A program made the translations under genes and the position numbers. A stretch of DNA of 64,000 bases from Anaerolineales bacterium (GTDB lineage Bacteria; Chloroflexota; Anaerolineae; 4572-78; J111), in the NCBI GenBank assembly GCA_015075185.1, contig JABTUW010000002.1, positions 248,001 through 312,000 of the forward strand, given 5' to 3'. Positions 28,281-36,916 of this stretch are shown here, in pieces (position 1 is the first letter of the stretch; each line of letters starts with the position of its first letter). The notes under the pieces are model-generated. The model did not search any database, had not been told where the DNA came from, and saw only the letters and a program-made list of their open reading frames with translations.

Positions 28281-29142
28281 GAGCCTGTTATGAACTTATG
28301 GTCATAAGATGAACGGCCTGCTTGAGCATCACCATCGCAAAAGCCAGGAAATGCAGCCCGGCCAGGGTTTCGGGCAAGCGCTCATAGTCCCGCGCCAGCC
28401 GGCGAAAGCGGGCCGCCCAGGCGAAACTGCGTTCGACCACCCAGCGTTTGGGCAGCAACACAAAGCCTTTCTTGGCTTCCGGCAACTTGACCACGATCAA
28501 CTCGATGCCATGCTCGGCGGCCTCCTGAGCGGCCGTGTCACCGGTGTAGCCTTGATCGACAAAGGCGACTTTAACCGTGTCACCGGTCGCTTCTTGGACC
28601 TGTTGAGCCAGTTCACCCACCTGGGCACGTTCTTGTTCGTTGGCCGGGGTGACATACAAGGCCAACAGATGGCCCAAGGTGTCCACGGCGATATGCGTTT
28701 TGCTGCCCTTTTTGCGTTTATGACCATCGTAGCCGGCCCGCTGACCGCTTTCCGGGGTCGATTGCAGCGTCCGACCATCGAAAATCGCCGCCGAGGGTTG
28801 TTCGCTTCGACCCAAAGCCAGGCGCAACAGTGCCCGCAAATCGTGGACCATCGCTTCGAACACGCCAGCACTAATCCAACGCTGGGTCTGTTGATAGACC
28901 GTGTACCACGGCGGCAGATCGTTGGGCATCATCCGCCAGGCGGCCCCGGCGCGAACCAGCCAGCGCAAGCCATTGAACACTTCGCGCAACTCATGGTCTC
29001 GTTGGGGCGCATCTTCGCGCATCAGGGTCAGGTAAGGAGCCACGAAGGCCCATTCATCATCATTTACATCACTGGGGTATGCTTTTCGTTCCATCTTGGT
29101 AGCATACCCGCCTTGTCAAGTCTTAAAGTGCATAACAGGCTC
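28281..29142 (-). mobile_element. IS5-type insertion sequence within mrr
   Basis: Ends GAGCCTGTTATGAACTT (28281-28297) and AAGTGCATAACAGGCTC (29126-29142) are inverted repeats with one mismatch over 17 bp. TA is present on both sides (28279-28280 and 29143-29144) and is the likely target duplication. The 862-bp element encodes one transposase on the minus strand. The ends are nearly intact, which suggests a recent insertion. Confidence 0.92.
28288..29094 (-). CDS. IS5-family DDE transposase
   Basis: A 268-residue transposase. It begins YPSDVNDDEWAFVAPYL, the DUF4096-type N-terminal domain, followed by the catalytic residues: Asp in AIFDGRTLQS, Asp in VAFVDQGYTG, and Glu in KRWVVERSFAW with the downstream R-x-x-x-R-x-Y pattern (RRLARDYERLPE). 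GHKRKKGSKTHIAVD is a conserved block. The reading frame is complete, so the element could be active. Its start lies 48 bp inside the right end of the element. Confidence 0.93.
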   Translation of the reverse strand: MERKAYPSDVNDDEWAFVAPYLTLMREDAPQRDHELREVFNGLRWLVRAGAAWRMMPNDLPPWYTVYQQTQRWISAGVFEAMVHDLRALLRLALGRSEQPSAAIFDGRTLQSTPESGQRAGYDGHKRKKGSKTHIAVDTLGHLLALYVTPANEQERAQVGELAQQVQEATGDTVKVAFVDQGYTGDTAAQEAAEHGIELIVVKLPEAKKGFVLLPKRWVVERSFAWAARFRRLARDYERLPETLAGLHFLAFAMVMLKQAVHLMTISS

Positions 29143-29144
29143 TA

Positions 29145-29620
29145 ATATAGAAATGTCGTGGCGTGATGAATTGTTAGCCACTTTGCTCAAAATGGAATCT
29201 ACAGCCTTCGAGCGTTTAGTTCAACGACTACTCCGCGAGTCAGGATTTATTCAGGTTGAAGTTACTGGAAAGAGTGGGGATGGGGGAATAGATGGCAAGG
29301 GGATCATGCGCCTCGCAGGTTTACTCAGCTTTCATGTGCTATTTCAATGCAAACGGTATCAAGGATCTGTATCAGCCAGCCAAGTTCGAGATTTTCGAGG
29401 GGCGATGATGGGGCGAGCAGATAAAGGTTTGCTGATTACGACTGGTAACTTCACCAAAGATGCGGTAAAGGAAGCAACACGAGATGGCGCATCGGCGATT
29501 GATTTAATTGACGGTGACCAATTATTGGACAAGTTGAAAGAATTAAGCTTGGGTGTAAAGACAGAGAAAATCGAAGTAGAAAAGGTGACAATAGACCGCG
29601 ATTGGTTACTGAGCATATAG
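29145..29620 (+). pseudogene. mrr: mrr restriction endonuclease, 3' part (split by IS)
   Basis: This half carries the catalytic PD-(D/E)xK-like domain: FERLVQRLLRESGF, then SGDGGIDG with the acidic residues and VLFQCKRY with the QxK signature. ADKGLLITTGNFTKDAVKEA is the conserved C-terminal block. A short frame could restart at ATG 29153 (MSWRDELLATLL), but no ribosome site is seen, so it is probably silent. It ends at TAG. Confidence 0.9.
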
Positions 29621-29738
29621 CGAATGATATTTACAGCCTGACCCTCTCCCTCTTCGCATCCCGCAATAACTCCCTGGCACCACTGCTCGACCCGCTCGCC
29701 GATATTCTCCCCATTCAACGAAATACCGGCAACCACCA

Positions 29739-30932
29739 CTATCCCGGCATCGCGCTGTCCCCGACTTCATAAAGCCCAAAGGGTAAAGGGGCGCCCTCGT
29801 GCCAGGTTGACTCAAACTGGAAGCGCCGCCCGGTTTCGCGGGTACGAGCCACCAACCTCTGCCCAAGCTGGAGTTGGCCTGGCTCCCAGCGGCGCAGCGC
29901 CGCGATGACATCACCGCCTGCTTCGGCCACAGCCGTACTCAAAGTCCAGGCATCTTCCGCCGCCTTGGCGGTTCCGGCAGCCGCATGCGGACGAGCCACA
30001 AAAGCGGCATCCCCGATGAGACAGACCCGCCCGAAGGCCATCTGCGGCGGCTCCAGGTCAACAATAACCTGGATGAAGGGTTGGGCGGTCGAATGGATAA
30101 TTTCGGCCAGCGGCGGCGGCAGCCGGACGGCATCGGCCCGCATTTGGGCAAGGTGGCCTTCTTGCACCATTCCCGGCGGCAGGGAGAGGTCACGGGCCAC
30201 CCCGGCTCGGTCGGTCATCAGCTCGTCAAGCGCCGGGCCGGGTGCGACATTGCGATACCACAGCCAGTTAAGATGCAGTTGAGGTGTGGTCGCGCCGGGA
30301 GCTTGATCAACCACCGGGATGGGATAGACCAATAGATGCCCATCTGATCGAATATGGTAAGTAACGGCCCGGTGCAGCGTGGCATAAATCTGGGGATCCA
30401 ACTCGGCCGGGCTGACCGTCCCGCGCCAGGCGATATATCCGGCGTAAGCCAGCGCCAGTTCGGGTAAGAGGAGCCGCCGCGCTGTCGAGCGAATGCCATC
30501 GGCGCAGACCAACAGGTCACAGCGATCCCGCCGGCCGCCAGCCAACTGGACGTTCACTCCGTCGTTATCTTGATCAAAGCCAATCACGGCTGCGCCGAGG
30601 TGATAACGCTCGGCTTCAAAACAGTCAAGCAGGCCCCGGTACAGCGCATTGTAGGAGCTAAACCGGTAAGGGCAAGGCGCCTCGTGGACCGTTCCCCCCG
30701 TTTGATCCATATAGCGCACCCAGTGCGGAGCCATGCTGACTGAATCGAGGTCGAAGCCAGGGCGGGTGGTAAAGTAGCGGACGGTGGCCGGATTCAGCAC
30801 AATCCCGGCCCCCTGGCCGACCAGCGGCCCAGGCGAACGTTCGTAGACCGTGACCTCACAGCCGATGTCGCGCAGCGTCAGCGCTGCGGTCAGGCCGCCC
30901 AGCGACCCACCCATCACGACGACACAGGTCAT
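29739..30932 (-). CDS. FAD-dependent aromatic monooxygenase (2,6-dihydroxypyridine hydroxylase-like)
   Basis: A 397-residue class A flavoprotein monooxygenase. MGGSLGGLTAALTLRDIGCEVTVYER is the FAD-binding fingerprint, LLVCADGIRSTARRLLLP carries the DG motif, and CLIGDAAFVARPHAAAGTAKAAEDA carries the GD motif. The RPHAAAGTAKA form resembles dihydroxypyridine hydroxylases of N-heterocycle breakdown more than p-hydroxybenzoate hydroxylase. It uses NAD(P)H and O2 to hydroxylate an aromatic ring in the cytoplasm. It is the last gene of the minus-strand series with the PPOX, VOC and flavoprotein genes. The substrate is unknown. Confidence 0.87.
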   Translation of the reverse strand: MTCVVVMGGSLGGLTAALTLRDIGCEVTVYERSPGPLVGQGAGIVLNPATVRYFTTRPGFDLDSVSMAPHWVRYMDQTGGTVHEAPCPYRFSSYNALYRGLLDCFEAERYHLGAAVIGFDQDNDGVNVQLAGGRRDRCDLLVCADGIRSTARRLLLPELALAYAGYIAWRGTVSPAELDPQIYATLHRAVTYHIRSDGHLLVYPIPVVDQAPGATTPQLHLNWLWYRNVAPGPALDELMTDRAGVARDLSLPPGMVQEGHLAQMRADAVRLPPPLAEIIHSTAQPFIQVIVDLEPPQMAFGRVCLIGDAAFVARPHAAAGTAKAAEDAWTLSTAVAEAGGDVIAALRRWEPGQLQLGQRLVARTRETGRRFQFESTWHEGAPLPFGLYEVGDSAMPG

Positions 30933-30994
30933 GCTGCTGTCACCCCCTTAAAAATAACCTGCGACCTCCTGATTTTTGTAATCGCCCGGCCCTG

Positions 30995-31504
30995 CTAGCC
31001 GCCTACCGGGCCAAAGGTGATAATGCGGGTTGGCCGCACCCGGTAAAGGACCCGTACTTCGCCTTCATCACGCAGAGGATAGGGGGTGGCACCCAGGTAG
31101 CTCTGCGATAAGGCGTCAATACTTTCGGTAGCCAGATGCCCCTGAGCGGGATCATCCTCCTCGATAATCTGCTCGATGGTCCCATACACGGTGATCCAGT
31201 GGTAGGGATTCTGGGGATTCATCAGCATCACGGCCACCTGGGGACGCGCCCGGTAGTTACGATCTTTTAACCTGCCGCGCACCGAGTTGAGATAGATAAA
31301 CTTGCCGTCATGATTCACCCAATTGGGAGTCAGTTGGGCCGTGCCGTCGGCATTGACCGTGGCGACGGCGGCAGTGACAGGTTCATCCAGCAGCGCCAGA
31401 TGAACGGCTGGCAGGTCCCGTAAACTGGCCCCAGCCGTGCGCTCGCCAATCGTGAAGGCCCCGGCGTGACCAGGGGTAATAACATCAGCAATCTCGAATG
31501 ACAT
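30995..31504 (-). CDS. Pyridoxamine 5'-phosphate oxidase-like (PPOX, F420-type) protein
   Basis: A 169-residue split-barrel flavoprotein starting MSFEIADVITPG after AAAGGAG; a longer frame upstream is not supported. VTAAVATVNADGTAQLTPNWVNHDGKFIYLNSVRGRLKDRNYRARP is the PPOX-fold cofactor-binding core, and YHWITVYGTIEQIIEEDD follows. Many Chloroflexota and actinobacterial members use F420. It probably reduces a small organic substrate, and the gene lies 62 bp upstream of the FAD monooxygenase. It ends at TAG. Confidence 0.85.
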   Translation of the reverse strand: MSFEIADVITPGHAGAFTIGERTAGASLRDLPAVHLALLDEPVTAAVATVNADGTAQLTPNWVNHDGKFIYLNSVRGRLKDRNYRARPQVAVMLMNPQNPYHWITVYGTIEQIIEEDDPAQGHLATESIDALSQSYLGATPYPLRDEGEVRVLYRVRPTRIITFGPVGG

Positions 31505-31580
31505 GGGTGGCTCCTTTCTGTGCCCCTGGCGGTCGTTATTGAACCGCCACAATAAAATGAATAATAAATCTCCACATTTC

Positions 31581-32030
31581 TTAGGTGGAGCGAGGCATAG
31601 GCGCACGCTCTTCCACCGGCATCGTGGAGGTCTTGTCCCACACAAAAAATTCAAGGAAGTTTCCATCTGGGTCGAGGACATAAAGCTGAATGGCCCCGTC
31701 GCCGCGCGCCAATGGGCCGCCAACAATATTGACCCCGTGAGCACGCAGATGCGCTTCCGTGGCCTGCAGGTCGCTGACCTCAAGCCCCAGATGGTGGGCC
31801 AGGCCGCGGGTCGCGCCGGTGCCGGCATCGCCAAAACCAGCCGTGGCGGTGGTGTCACTCGCCAGAATCAGGTGAAATTCAAAACCTTCCCCGCGAAACC
31901 AGCAGCCGCCAAAGGTAAAATTGGAGGGACGGGGAATCTCCTCCAAACCCAAAACCGTCCCATAAAACCAGCGAGCGCGCTCCAGATCGCTCACCACCAG
32001 CGCACTGTGATCAAGTTTTTTTATCTGCAC
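31581..32030 (-). CDS. VOC/glyoxalase-fold dioxygenase-like protein
   Basis: A 149-residue VOC-superfamily protein with two beta-alpha-beta-beta-beta modules. KLDHSALVVSDLERARWFYGTVLGLEE gives the first metal-ligand histidine, GLAHHLGLEVSDLQATEAHL the second region, and LYVLDPDGNFLEFFVW the terminal glutamate. Enzymes of this group include extradiol dioxygenases, glyoxalases and epimerases. It is encoded between the dimethylglycine dehydrogenase-like gene and the PPOX gene; a VOC gene also accompanies the second copy of that module (46227-46613). Confidence 0.85.
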   Translation of the reverse strand: MQIKKLDHSALVVSDLERARWFYGTVLGLEEIPRPSNFTFGGCWFRGEGFEFHLILASDTTATAGFGDAGTGATRGLAHHLGLEVSDLQATEAHLRAHGVNIVGGPLARGDGAIQLYVLDPDGNFLEFFVWDKTSTMPVEERAPMPRST

Positions 32031-32100
32031 CCTGCCCTCCTTATGATAATCCAGGTTGCTACCTTGCTTACGTCAACCCGGGATACACCGACACTTGCCT

Positions 32101-32180
32101 CTGGCGCGGCAAGCGCCAGGGGGAGACACAGAGGGCGCAGAATTTTTAATTTTCCTCTGCGTTCTCGGCGTCTCAGCGGT
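32101..32180. repeat. Intergenic hairpin repeat, family A
   Basis: CTGGCGC/GCGCCAG at 32101-32119 forms a small hairpin. It is followed by ACACAGAGGGCGCAGAA facing TTCCTCTGCGTTCTCGGCG, a longer imperfect hairpin related to those at 1621 and 35819. Confidence 0.55.
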
Positions 32181-32262
32181 AAAAATCAACTTATAGTGGC
32201 AACTTGAGTTATAATAGTAGCTTTAACGTATTATAAACGATAGGTCCCGCTTTGGAATATTG

Positions 32263-34698
32263 TCAAAGCGACCTGACCCGCTCCCCTTTCGGATCCCACA
32301 GTGGCTCCGCCGCCACCACCGCCGCAATTCGCTCGCCCATAATTTCCACATTCAACGCCGTGCCGACCGGTGTATAGGCCAGCGGCAGGTAGGTGTAAGC
32401 AATACTCTTACCAACCGAGTAGCCGTACCCCCCCGACGTGACCCAACTGATCACCTCCTCCCCGCTACGAACCGGCTCGTTGCCAATGGCAATGGCGCTC
32501 GGCTCGGCCAGGGTTAAGCAGCACAATTTGCGCTGTAGCCCTGCCTCTTTTTGCCGGAGTAGCGCCTCGCGGCCAATGAAGTCACCCTTGTTCAGCTTGA
32601 CCGCAAAGCCCAGTCCGGCCTCGTAAGGCGTGTAGTCCGGGCCGATGTCGGCTCCCCAGTAGCGGTAGCCTTTTTCGAGGCGCAGGCTGTCAATAGCCCG
32701 GTAGCCGCCAGCCACCAAGCCCTCCGGCTGGCCAGCCTCCCACAGCGTGTCCCACAGGCGCTGGCCGTACTCCATGCCACAGTAAAGTTCCCAGCCCAGC
32801 TCGCCCACGTAAGTGACCCGCAGGGCCAGCACCGGCACATCGCCGACGGTCAGAGATTGGGCGGTCATGTAGGGGAAAGCGGCATTGGATACGTCGCTCC
32901 GGGTAACTTTTGCCAGGATGGTCCGGGCACGAGGTCCCCACAGGCCAAAGCAAGCCCGCGTTGAGGTGACGTCGTCTACCCACACCGACCCGTCTTCTGG
33001 CATATTCAGCCGGATCCACGACAGGTCGTGCTGGCCAAAAGCCGTGCCGGTGACGATGAGGAAGCGGCCTGCCTCCAGCCGGGTGACGGTGAAATCGCAC
33101 TCGATGCCGCCGCGGGGGTTGAGCATCGAGGTGTAGACCACCCGGCCAGCGGGCTGATCCACATTGTTGGCGCACAGGCGCTGCAGCAGGGCCAGCGCGC
33201 CCGGCCCGCGCACCTCGATCTTGCTGAAAGATGTTTCGTCAAACAACCCGGCCCGCTCCCGGGTGCCCAGGTGCTCCACGCCAATCGCCGGCGACCAGTG
33301 GTGGCGCGCCCAGCCTTGGGGTTGGTGGCCGTGGGCCGCCTCACTCTCGTAGGGCGCAAACCAGTTGGGCCGCTCCCAGCCGGTCTTCTCACCAAAGACC
33401 GCGCCCAGAGCTTTGAGCCGGTAGTAAGCCGGGGAGAGACGCAGCGGCCGGGCCGACTGCCGCTCCTCGTTGGGGTAGTGGATATCGTAATATTTGGCGT
33501 AGGTTTCAACCGTGCGGCCGACATTATAGGCCTGGCTGGCATAGTTGGCTCCGAAACGACGCACGTCCAGCCGCCACAAATCCCACTCGGGATGGCCGTC
33601 AATGATCCACTCGGCCATCGCTTTACCAATACCGCCCGCCCCGGCCAGGCCGTGCGCGCAAAAGGCGGCGGCCACCCAGAAGCCCTTGACTGCCGTCGGG
33701 CCGAGCAGGTATTCGCCGTCGGGGGTGAAGCCCTCCGGGCCGTTGAGCAGGGTCACAATTTCCGCGGTTTCCAGGGCCGGGACACGGCGGATAGCGTTTT
33801 CCATTAACGGCGTAAAGCGCTCCCAATCCGGTTCCAGCAGCTTGTTGTTGAAATCCGCCGGGATGCCGTCGAGCGCCCAGGGGGCCGGCTGGCGCTCATA
33901 GCCGCCCATAATCAACCCGCCGACCTCCTCGCGGAAGTAAACCAGGAGGTCGGGGTCGCGCATGGTCGGGAAGTCAGCCCGCACCCCGGCGATGGGCTTG
34001 GTGATGAGGTAGAGATGGGCCATCGGCGTGACCGGCAGATTCAGCCCGACCATCCGGCCAATCTCACCGGCCCACTGTCCGGCGGCGTTGACCACAATCT
34101 CGGTCTGGATCGTGCCCTTGTCGGTGACAACGGCGCTGGCCCGGCCCTCGCCGAGGGTAATGCTCTGCACCCGGGTGTGGGTCAGGAACTGCGCTCCCCG
34201 TTCTTTCGCACCCGCGGCCAGGGCCATCGTCAGGCCGGTCGGGTCAATAAAGCCGTCGGTGGGCAGGTAGACCGCGCCGGCCACGCCGTCCAGAGTCATC
34301 AAAGGAAAGAGGTCCTGGGCTTCTTTGGGGCTGATCAGTTCCAGCGGCAGGCCAAAAGAACGGGAGACGGCGACCAGCCGCTTCAACTCCTCCAGCCGTT
34401 CCGGCGACGAGGCCAGGCGTAGGCTGCCGACTTCACGCCAGCCGGGGTCGCGCCCGGTTTCGTCTTTGAGCCGCCGGTACAGGTCGGTGCTGTAGCGGAT
34501 CATCTTGGTCAGGTTGCTGCTGGTGCGCAACTGGCCGACCAGCCCGGCGGAGTGAAAGGTCGAGCCGCTGGTCAGTTCATTCCGGTCCAGCACGACCACG
34601 TCTTTCCAGCCCATGAGGGTCAGGTGGTAGGCGATACTGCACCCCCCCACACCGCCGCCGATGATGACTACTTGCGCCTGCGAGGGAAAATTGGACAC
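32263..34698 (-). CDS. Dimethylglycine/sarcosine dehydrogenase-like flavoprotein (copy 1)
   Basis: An 811-residue two-part enzyme. The N-terminal DAO domain begins VVIIGGGVGGCSIAYHL and has SGSTFHSAGL, whose His49 matches the residue that binds FAD covalently in dimethylglycine dehydrogenase. An FAO-type middle region follows, then a GcvT-like tetrahydrofolate domain (about 440-810; ARAGLFDETSFSKIEVRGPGA, VTYVGELGWELYCGMEYG, SLRLEKGYRYWGADIGPD). Members oxidatively demethylate N-methyl amines and pass the one-carbon unit to folate. The start is GTG with AAGGAG upstream. It lies behind a choline-kinase-like gene. The closest relative in this window is at 42821. Confidence 0.9.
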   Translation of the reverse strand: MSNFPSQAQVVIIGGGVGGCSIAYHLTLMGWKDVVVLDRNELTSGSTFHSAGLVGQLRTSSNLTKMIRYSTDLYRRLKDETGRDPGWREVGSLRLASSPERLEELKRLVAVSRSFGLPLELISPKEAQDLFPLMTLDGVAGAVYLPTDGFIDPTGLTMALAAGAKERGAQFLTHTRVQSITLGEGRASAVVTDKGTIQTEIVVNAAGQWAGEIGRMVGLNLPVTPMAHLYLITKPIAGVRADFPTMRDPDLLVYFREEVGGLIMGGYERQPAPWALDGIPADFNNKLLEPDWERFTPLMENAIRRVPALETAEIVTLLNGPEGFTPDGEYLLGPTAVKGFWVAAAFCAHGLAGAGGIGKAMAEWIIDGHPEWDLWRLDVRRFGANYASQAYNVGRTVETYAKYYDIHYPNEERQSARPLRLSPAYYRLKALGAVFGEKTGWERPNWFAPYESEAAHGHQPQGWARHHWSPAIGVEHLGTRERAGLFDETSFSKIEVRGPGALALLQRLCANNVDQPAGRVVYTSMLNPRGGIECDFTVTRLEAGRFLIVTGTAFGQHDLSWIRLNMPEDGSVWVDDVTSTRACFGLWGPRARTILAKVTRSDVSNAAFPYMTAQSLTVGDVPVLALRVTYVGELGWELYCGMEYGQRLWDTLWEAGQPEGLVAGGYRAIDSLRLEKGYRYWGADIGPDYTPYEAGLGFAVKLNKGDFIGREALLRQKEAGLQRKLCCLTLAEPSAIAIGNEPVRSGEEVISWVTSGGYGYSVGKSIAYTYLPLAYTPVGTALNVEIMGERIAAVVAAEPLWDPKGERVRSL

Positions 34699-34735
34699 GA
34701 TAGGTTAACTCCTTTGAGTTACAGTTGATAATCTG

Positions 34736-34850
34736 CACCCTGAGTAGCGCGAAATGTAATGGAGCGCGTATCGAAGGGTGTAGGTCTTGTTGCCATCTTT
34801 GCTGCATCCTTCGATACGCCCTTCGTTTCACTCAGGGCTACTCAGGATGC
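34736..34850. repeat. Nested intergenic inverted repeat, family G (CCTTCGATACGC)
   Basis: GCGTATCGAAGG (34766-34777) pairs exactly with CCTTCGATACGC (34808-34819), and outer CCTGAGTAGC pairs with GCTACTCAGG near 34836-34847. The whole spacer between the kinase and dehydrogenase genes can fold as one hairpin. Confidence 0.65.
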
Positions 34851-34863
34851 AGCCTTCGGATCG

Positions 34864-35772
34864 TTAGACCCCCTGCGTCACTTCTTCCAACCACTGTCCG
34901 CAGCGCGGGTCTTGAAAATTTTGGGTCATGCGCTTGAAGTGCTTGTCGGCATAGTCGCGAAAGTCAAAGTCGAGCTGGGAGATGCCGATTTGGACCATGC
35001 CCCACATCGCTTCACGGAAATCGGACATGATCTTCATCAGCTTGAGCCGGGCCAGGCGAGCCGGAGTAGCCGCGCCAAAATAGGCGTCCAGCAGCAGGCG
35101 GTCCTGTTCATCGCCAAAGCTATGATTGACCGAGAAGTTGGCCAGGTCGAAAAAGCGGTCGCCCATGCCGGCGTACTCCCAATCGAGAATACGCATCCGG
35201 CCGTCGTGCAGAAAATTGGCATTGAGCAAATCATTGTGGCAGGGGCATGGTGCAAAGGGGTCCTGCAAAAAGGCGGCCTCAATGTCGGCCATGCGGGCCA
35301 GCAGCCAGTCGAAGTTAGCGGGAAAGGCGACGCCGTAACGCCGGGCGGTTTGGGTATAATCCTCGACGACGCGGAAGGGGGAAAACGTGCCGGGGATGGC
35401 CGGCATACTGTGAACCTGGCGCAGGAGGGTCGTTACCTGGCGGATGCTCTCCGGCTGGGCTATTGCTTCCGGCGGCACTGGCTGGCCATCAATAAAGCGC
35501 GACACAATGTATCCTTCCGGCTCGATGAAGCAGAGAATTTCGGGGGCAATGCCCAGCACGGCAGCGGCCTGGTGGGCGGCATGCTCGTTATGGCGGTCAA
35601 TGCCCAGCAGTTCGGTGTCGGCTCCGGCAATGCGCAGGACAAAGGACTCGCCGCCGACGTCAATCCGGTAATTTTGGTTGGTGATGCCGTCGGTCAGCAG
35701 CGTTGTTTGCAGGTTGCTCATTCCGGCCCACTGCGGCACGCGGGCCAAAGCTTCTTCGAGGGAAAGCGCCAT
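34864..35772 (-). CDS. Choline/ethanolamine kinase-like phosphotransferase (copy 1)
   Basis: A 302-residue protein of the APH/choline kinase fold. TDGITNQNYRIDVGGESFVLRIAG is the N-terminal lobe, CHNDLLNANFL contains the catalytic loop with its Asp, and RILDWEYAGMGDRFFDLANFSVNH matches the metal-binding aspartate and choline kinase signature. It should phosphorylate a small amino alcohol or sugar with ATP. GGAGG lies before the ATG. It is transcribed just upstream of the dimethylglycine dehydrogenase-like gene, linking phosphorylation and N-demethylation of one substrate family. Confidence 0.87.
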   Translation of the reverse strand: MALSLEEALARVPQWAGMSNLQTTLLTDGITNQNYRIDVGGESFVLRIAGADTELLGIDRHNEHAAHQAAAVLGIAPEILCFIEPEGYIVSRFIDGQPVPPEAIAQPESIRQVTTLLRQVHSMPAIPGTFSPFRVVEDYTQTARRYGVAFPANFDWLLARMADIEAAFLQDPFAPCPCHNDLLNANFLHDGRMRILDWEYAGMGDRFFDLANFSVNHSFGDEQDRLLLDAYFGAATPARLARLKLMKIMSDFREAMWGMVQIGISQLDFDFRDYADKHFKRMTQNFQDPRCGQWLEEVTQGV

Positions 35773-35818
35773 TGGTTACCTCCGTTAATACTTCATTTCC
35801 GGCAAATTAAAGTTGCAG

Positions 35819-35898
35819 CCAAATTCACCGCAGAGAGCGCTGAGGACGCTGAGAAATTTTTAAAATCCTCTCTGTTCCCTGCGTCCTCGGCGCTGAAG
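35819..35898. repeat. Intergenic hairpin repeat, family A
   Basis: CACCGCAGAGAGCGCTGAGGA faces CCTGCGTCCTCGGCGCTGAAG across an AT-rich centre, giving a long imperfect hairpin in the spacer before the kinase gene. Confidence 0.6.
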
Positions 35899-35953
35899 GA
35901 TAAGATCTGTCAGTCAATCAACTGTGAACAGCAAAAATATTTGGTTCGCCCGT

Positions 35954-36823
35954 TCAGGCTAAACCAACCGCCTCGGCAAACTTACGAATAGCCCCCAAAT
36001 GAGCCGCCGGGGTATTCAGGCCTACTCCCATGGTGTTGAACGAGAGGTGGGTCGCGCCGAGCGACTGCCACTCTTGGAGCAGGGCGGTCCACTGAGCAGC
36101 ATCGCCTTTACCATAAGGGATACGACCTTCTACGCCGAAGTCGGCCCGGGTCCGGCCGGCTTCGGCCAGGTAGCGATCCACTTTCTCCAATTCCGGCCCG
36201 GCTTTTTCCGGCGGATCGTTGACCAGCCAGCCATCGCCCAAACGAGCCATGCGCCGCAAAGCCGGCTCGGCGCGCCCGCCAAACCAGATCGGGATGGGAC
36301 GCTGCACCGGCAGGGGGTTGAGACCCGCATCGGGGACGGTGTGCCACTCGCCGATAAAAGTAACCAGCGGCTGGGTCCACAACTGGCGCAAAAGCTCCAC
36401 CTGCTCCTCGATGCGGCGGCCCCGGTTGTGGAAATCTTCATTCAGGGCAATATATTCCACCTGGTTCCATCCCAGGCCCACGCCCAGACGCAAACGCCCG
36501 CCGCTGAGCACGTCCAAGGTGGCGGCCTGCTTGGCTACCAGGGCCGTCTGGCGTTGGGGCAGGATAATGATGCCCGGCACCAGGCCGATTTTCCGGGTTA
36601 GAGCGGCCATGTAGCTGAACAGCACCAACGGTTCCTCAAAGGCCGACTGGTGAGTGTAGGGACCTTTCCAGCCGCCAGGCCGGTCGGGGTTAGCTCCCAG
36701 GACATGATCGTAGGCCACGATATGGGTAAACCCCAGGCTCTCCGCTGTTTGAGTATAATCACGAATTGCCCCAGGATCGCTGCCAAATTCTGTCTGCGGA
36801 AAAATCACGCCGATGTTCATCAT
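35954..36823 (-). CDS. LLM-class F420-dependent oxidoreductase
   Basis: A 289-residue luciferase-like monooxygenase-fold protein: MNIGVIFPQTEFG at the start, FTHIVAYDHVLG, LVPGIIILPQRQTALVAKQAATLDVLSGGRLRLGVGLGWN, and PIPIWFGGRAEPALRRMARLGDGWL. Proteins of this class use F420 or FMN to oxidise or reduce varied substrates. AAAGGAG precedes tandem ATG codons. It may be the first gene of the minus-strand kinase/dehydrogenase series, separated from the kinase gene by a 180-bp repeat-bearing spacer. The substrate is unknown. Confidence 0.88.
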   Translation of the reverse strand: MMNIGVIFPQTEFGSDPGAIRDYTQTAESLGFTHIVAYDHVLGANPDRPGGWKGPYTHQSAFEEPLVLFSYMAALTRKIGLVPGIIILPQRQTALVAKQAATLDVLSGGRLRLGVGLGWNQVEYIALNEDFHNRGRRIEEQVELLRQLWTQPLVTFIGEWHTVPDAGLNPLPVQRPIPIWFGGRAEPALRRMARLGDGWLVNDPPEKAGPELEKVDRYLAEAGRTRADFGVEGRIPYGKGDAAQWTALLQEWQSLGATHLSFNTMGVGLNTPAAHLGAIRKFAEAVGLA

Positions 36824-36843
36824 TTAGCTCCTTTACAGCTTTG

Positions 36844-36914
36844 CCGACCGCGGACCGCCAAAAAGCATGGCCGTAATTACTGCGGTGGTCAGCCGTCGGC
36901 AGTCGGCGGTCAGA
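36844..36914. repeat. Intergenic hairpin repeat, family B
   Basis: GACCGCGGACCGCC faces GGTCAGCCGTCGGCAGTCGGCGGTC. Same type of spacer as at 22341 and 54853. Confidence 0.55.
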
Positions 36915-36916
36915 TT

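Noticed and set aside
29621..29738. Possible short plus-strand gene between mrr and the FAD monooxygenase
   Set aside because: The open frame continues from no start codon with a ribosome site and shows no recognised motif.
31505..31858. N-terminal extension of the PPOX gene to 31858
   Set aside because: It is a shadow of the VOC gene in another frame. AAAGGAG before 31504 marks the true start.
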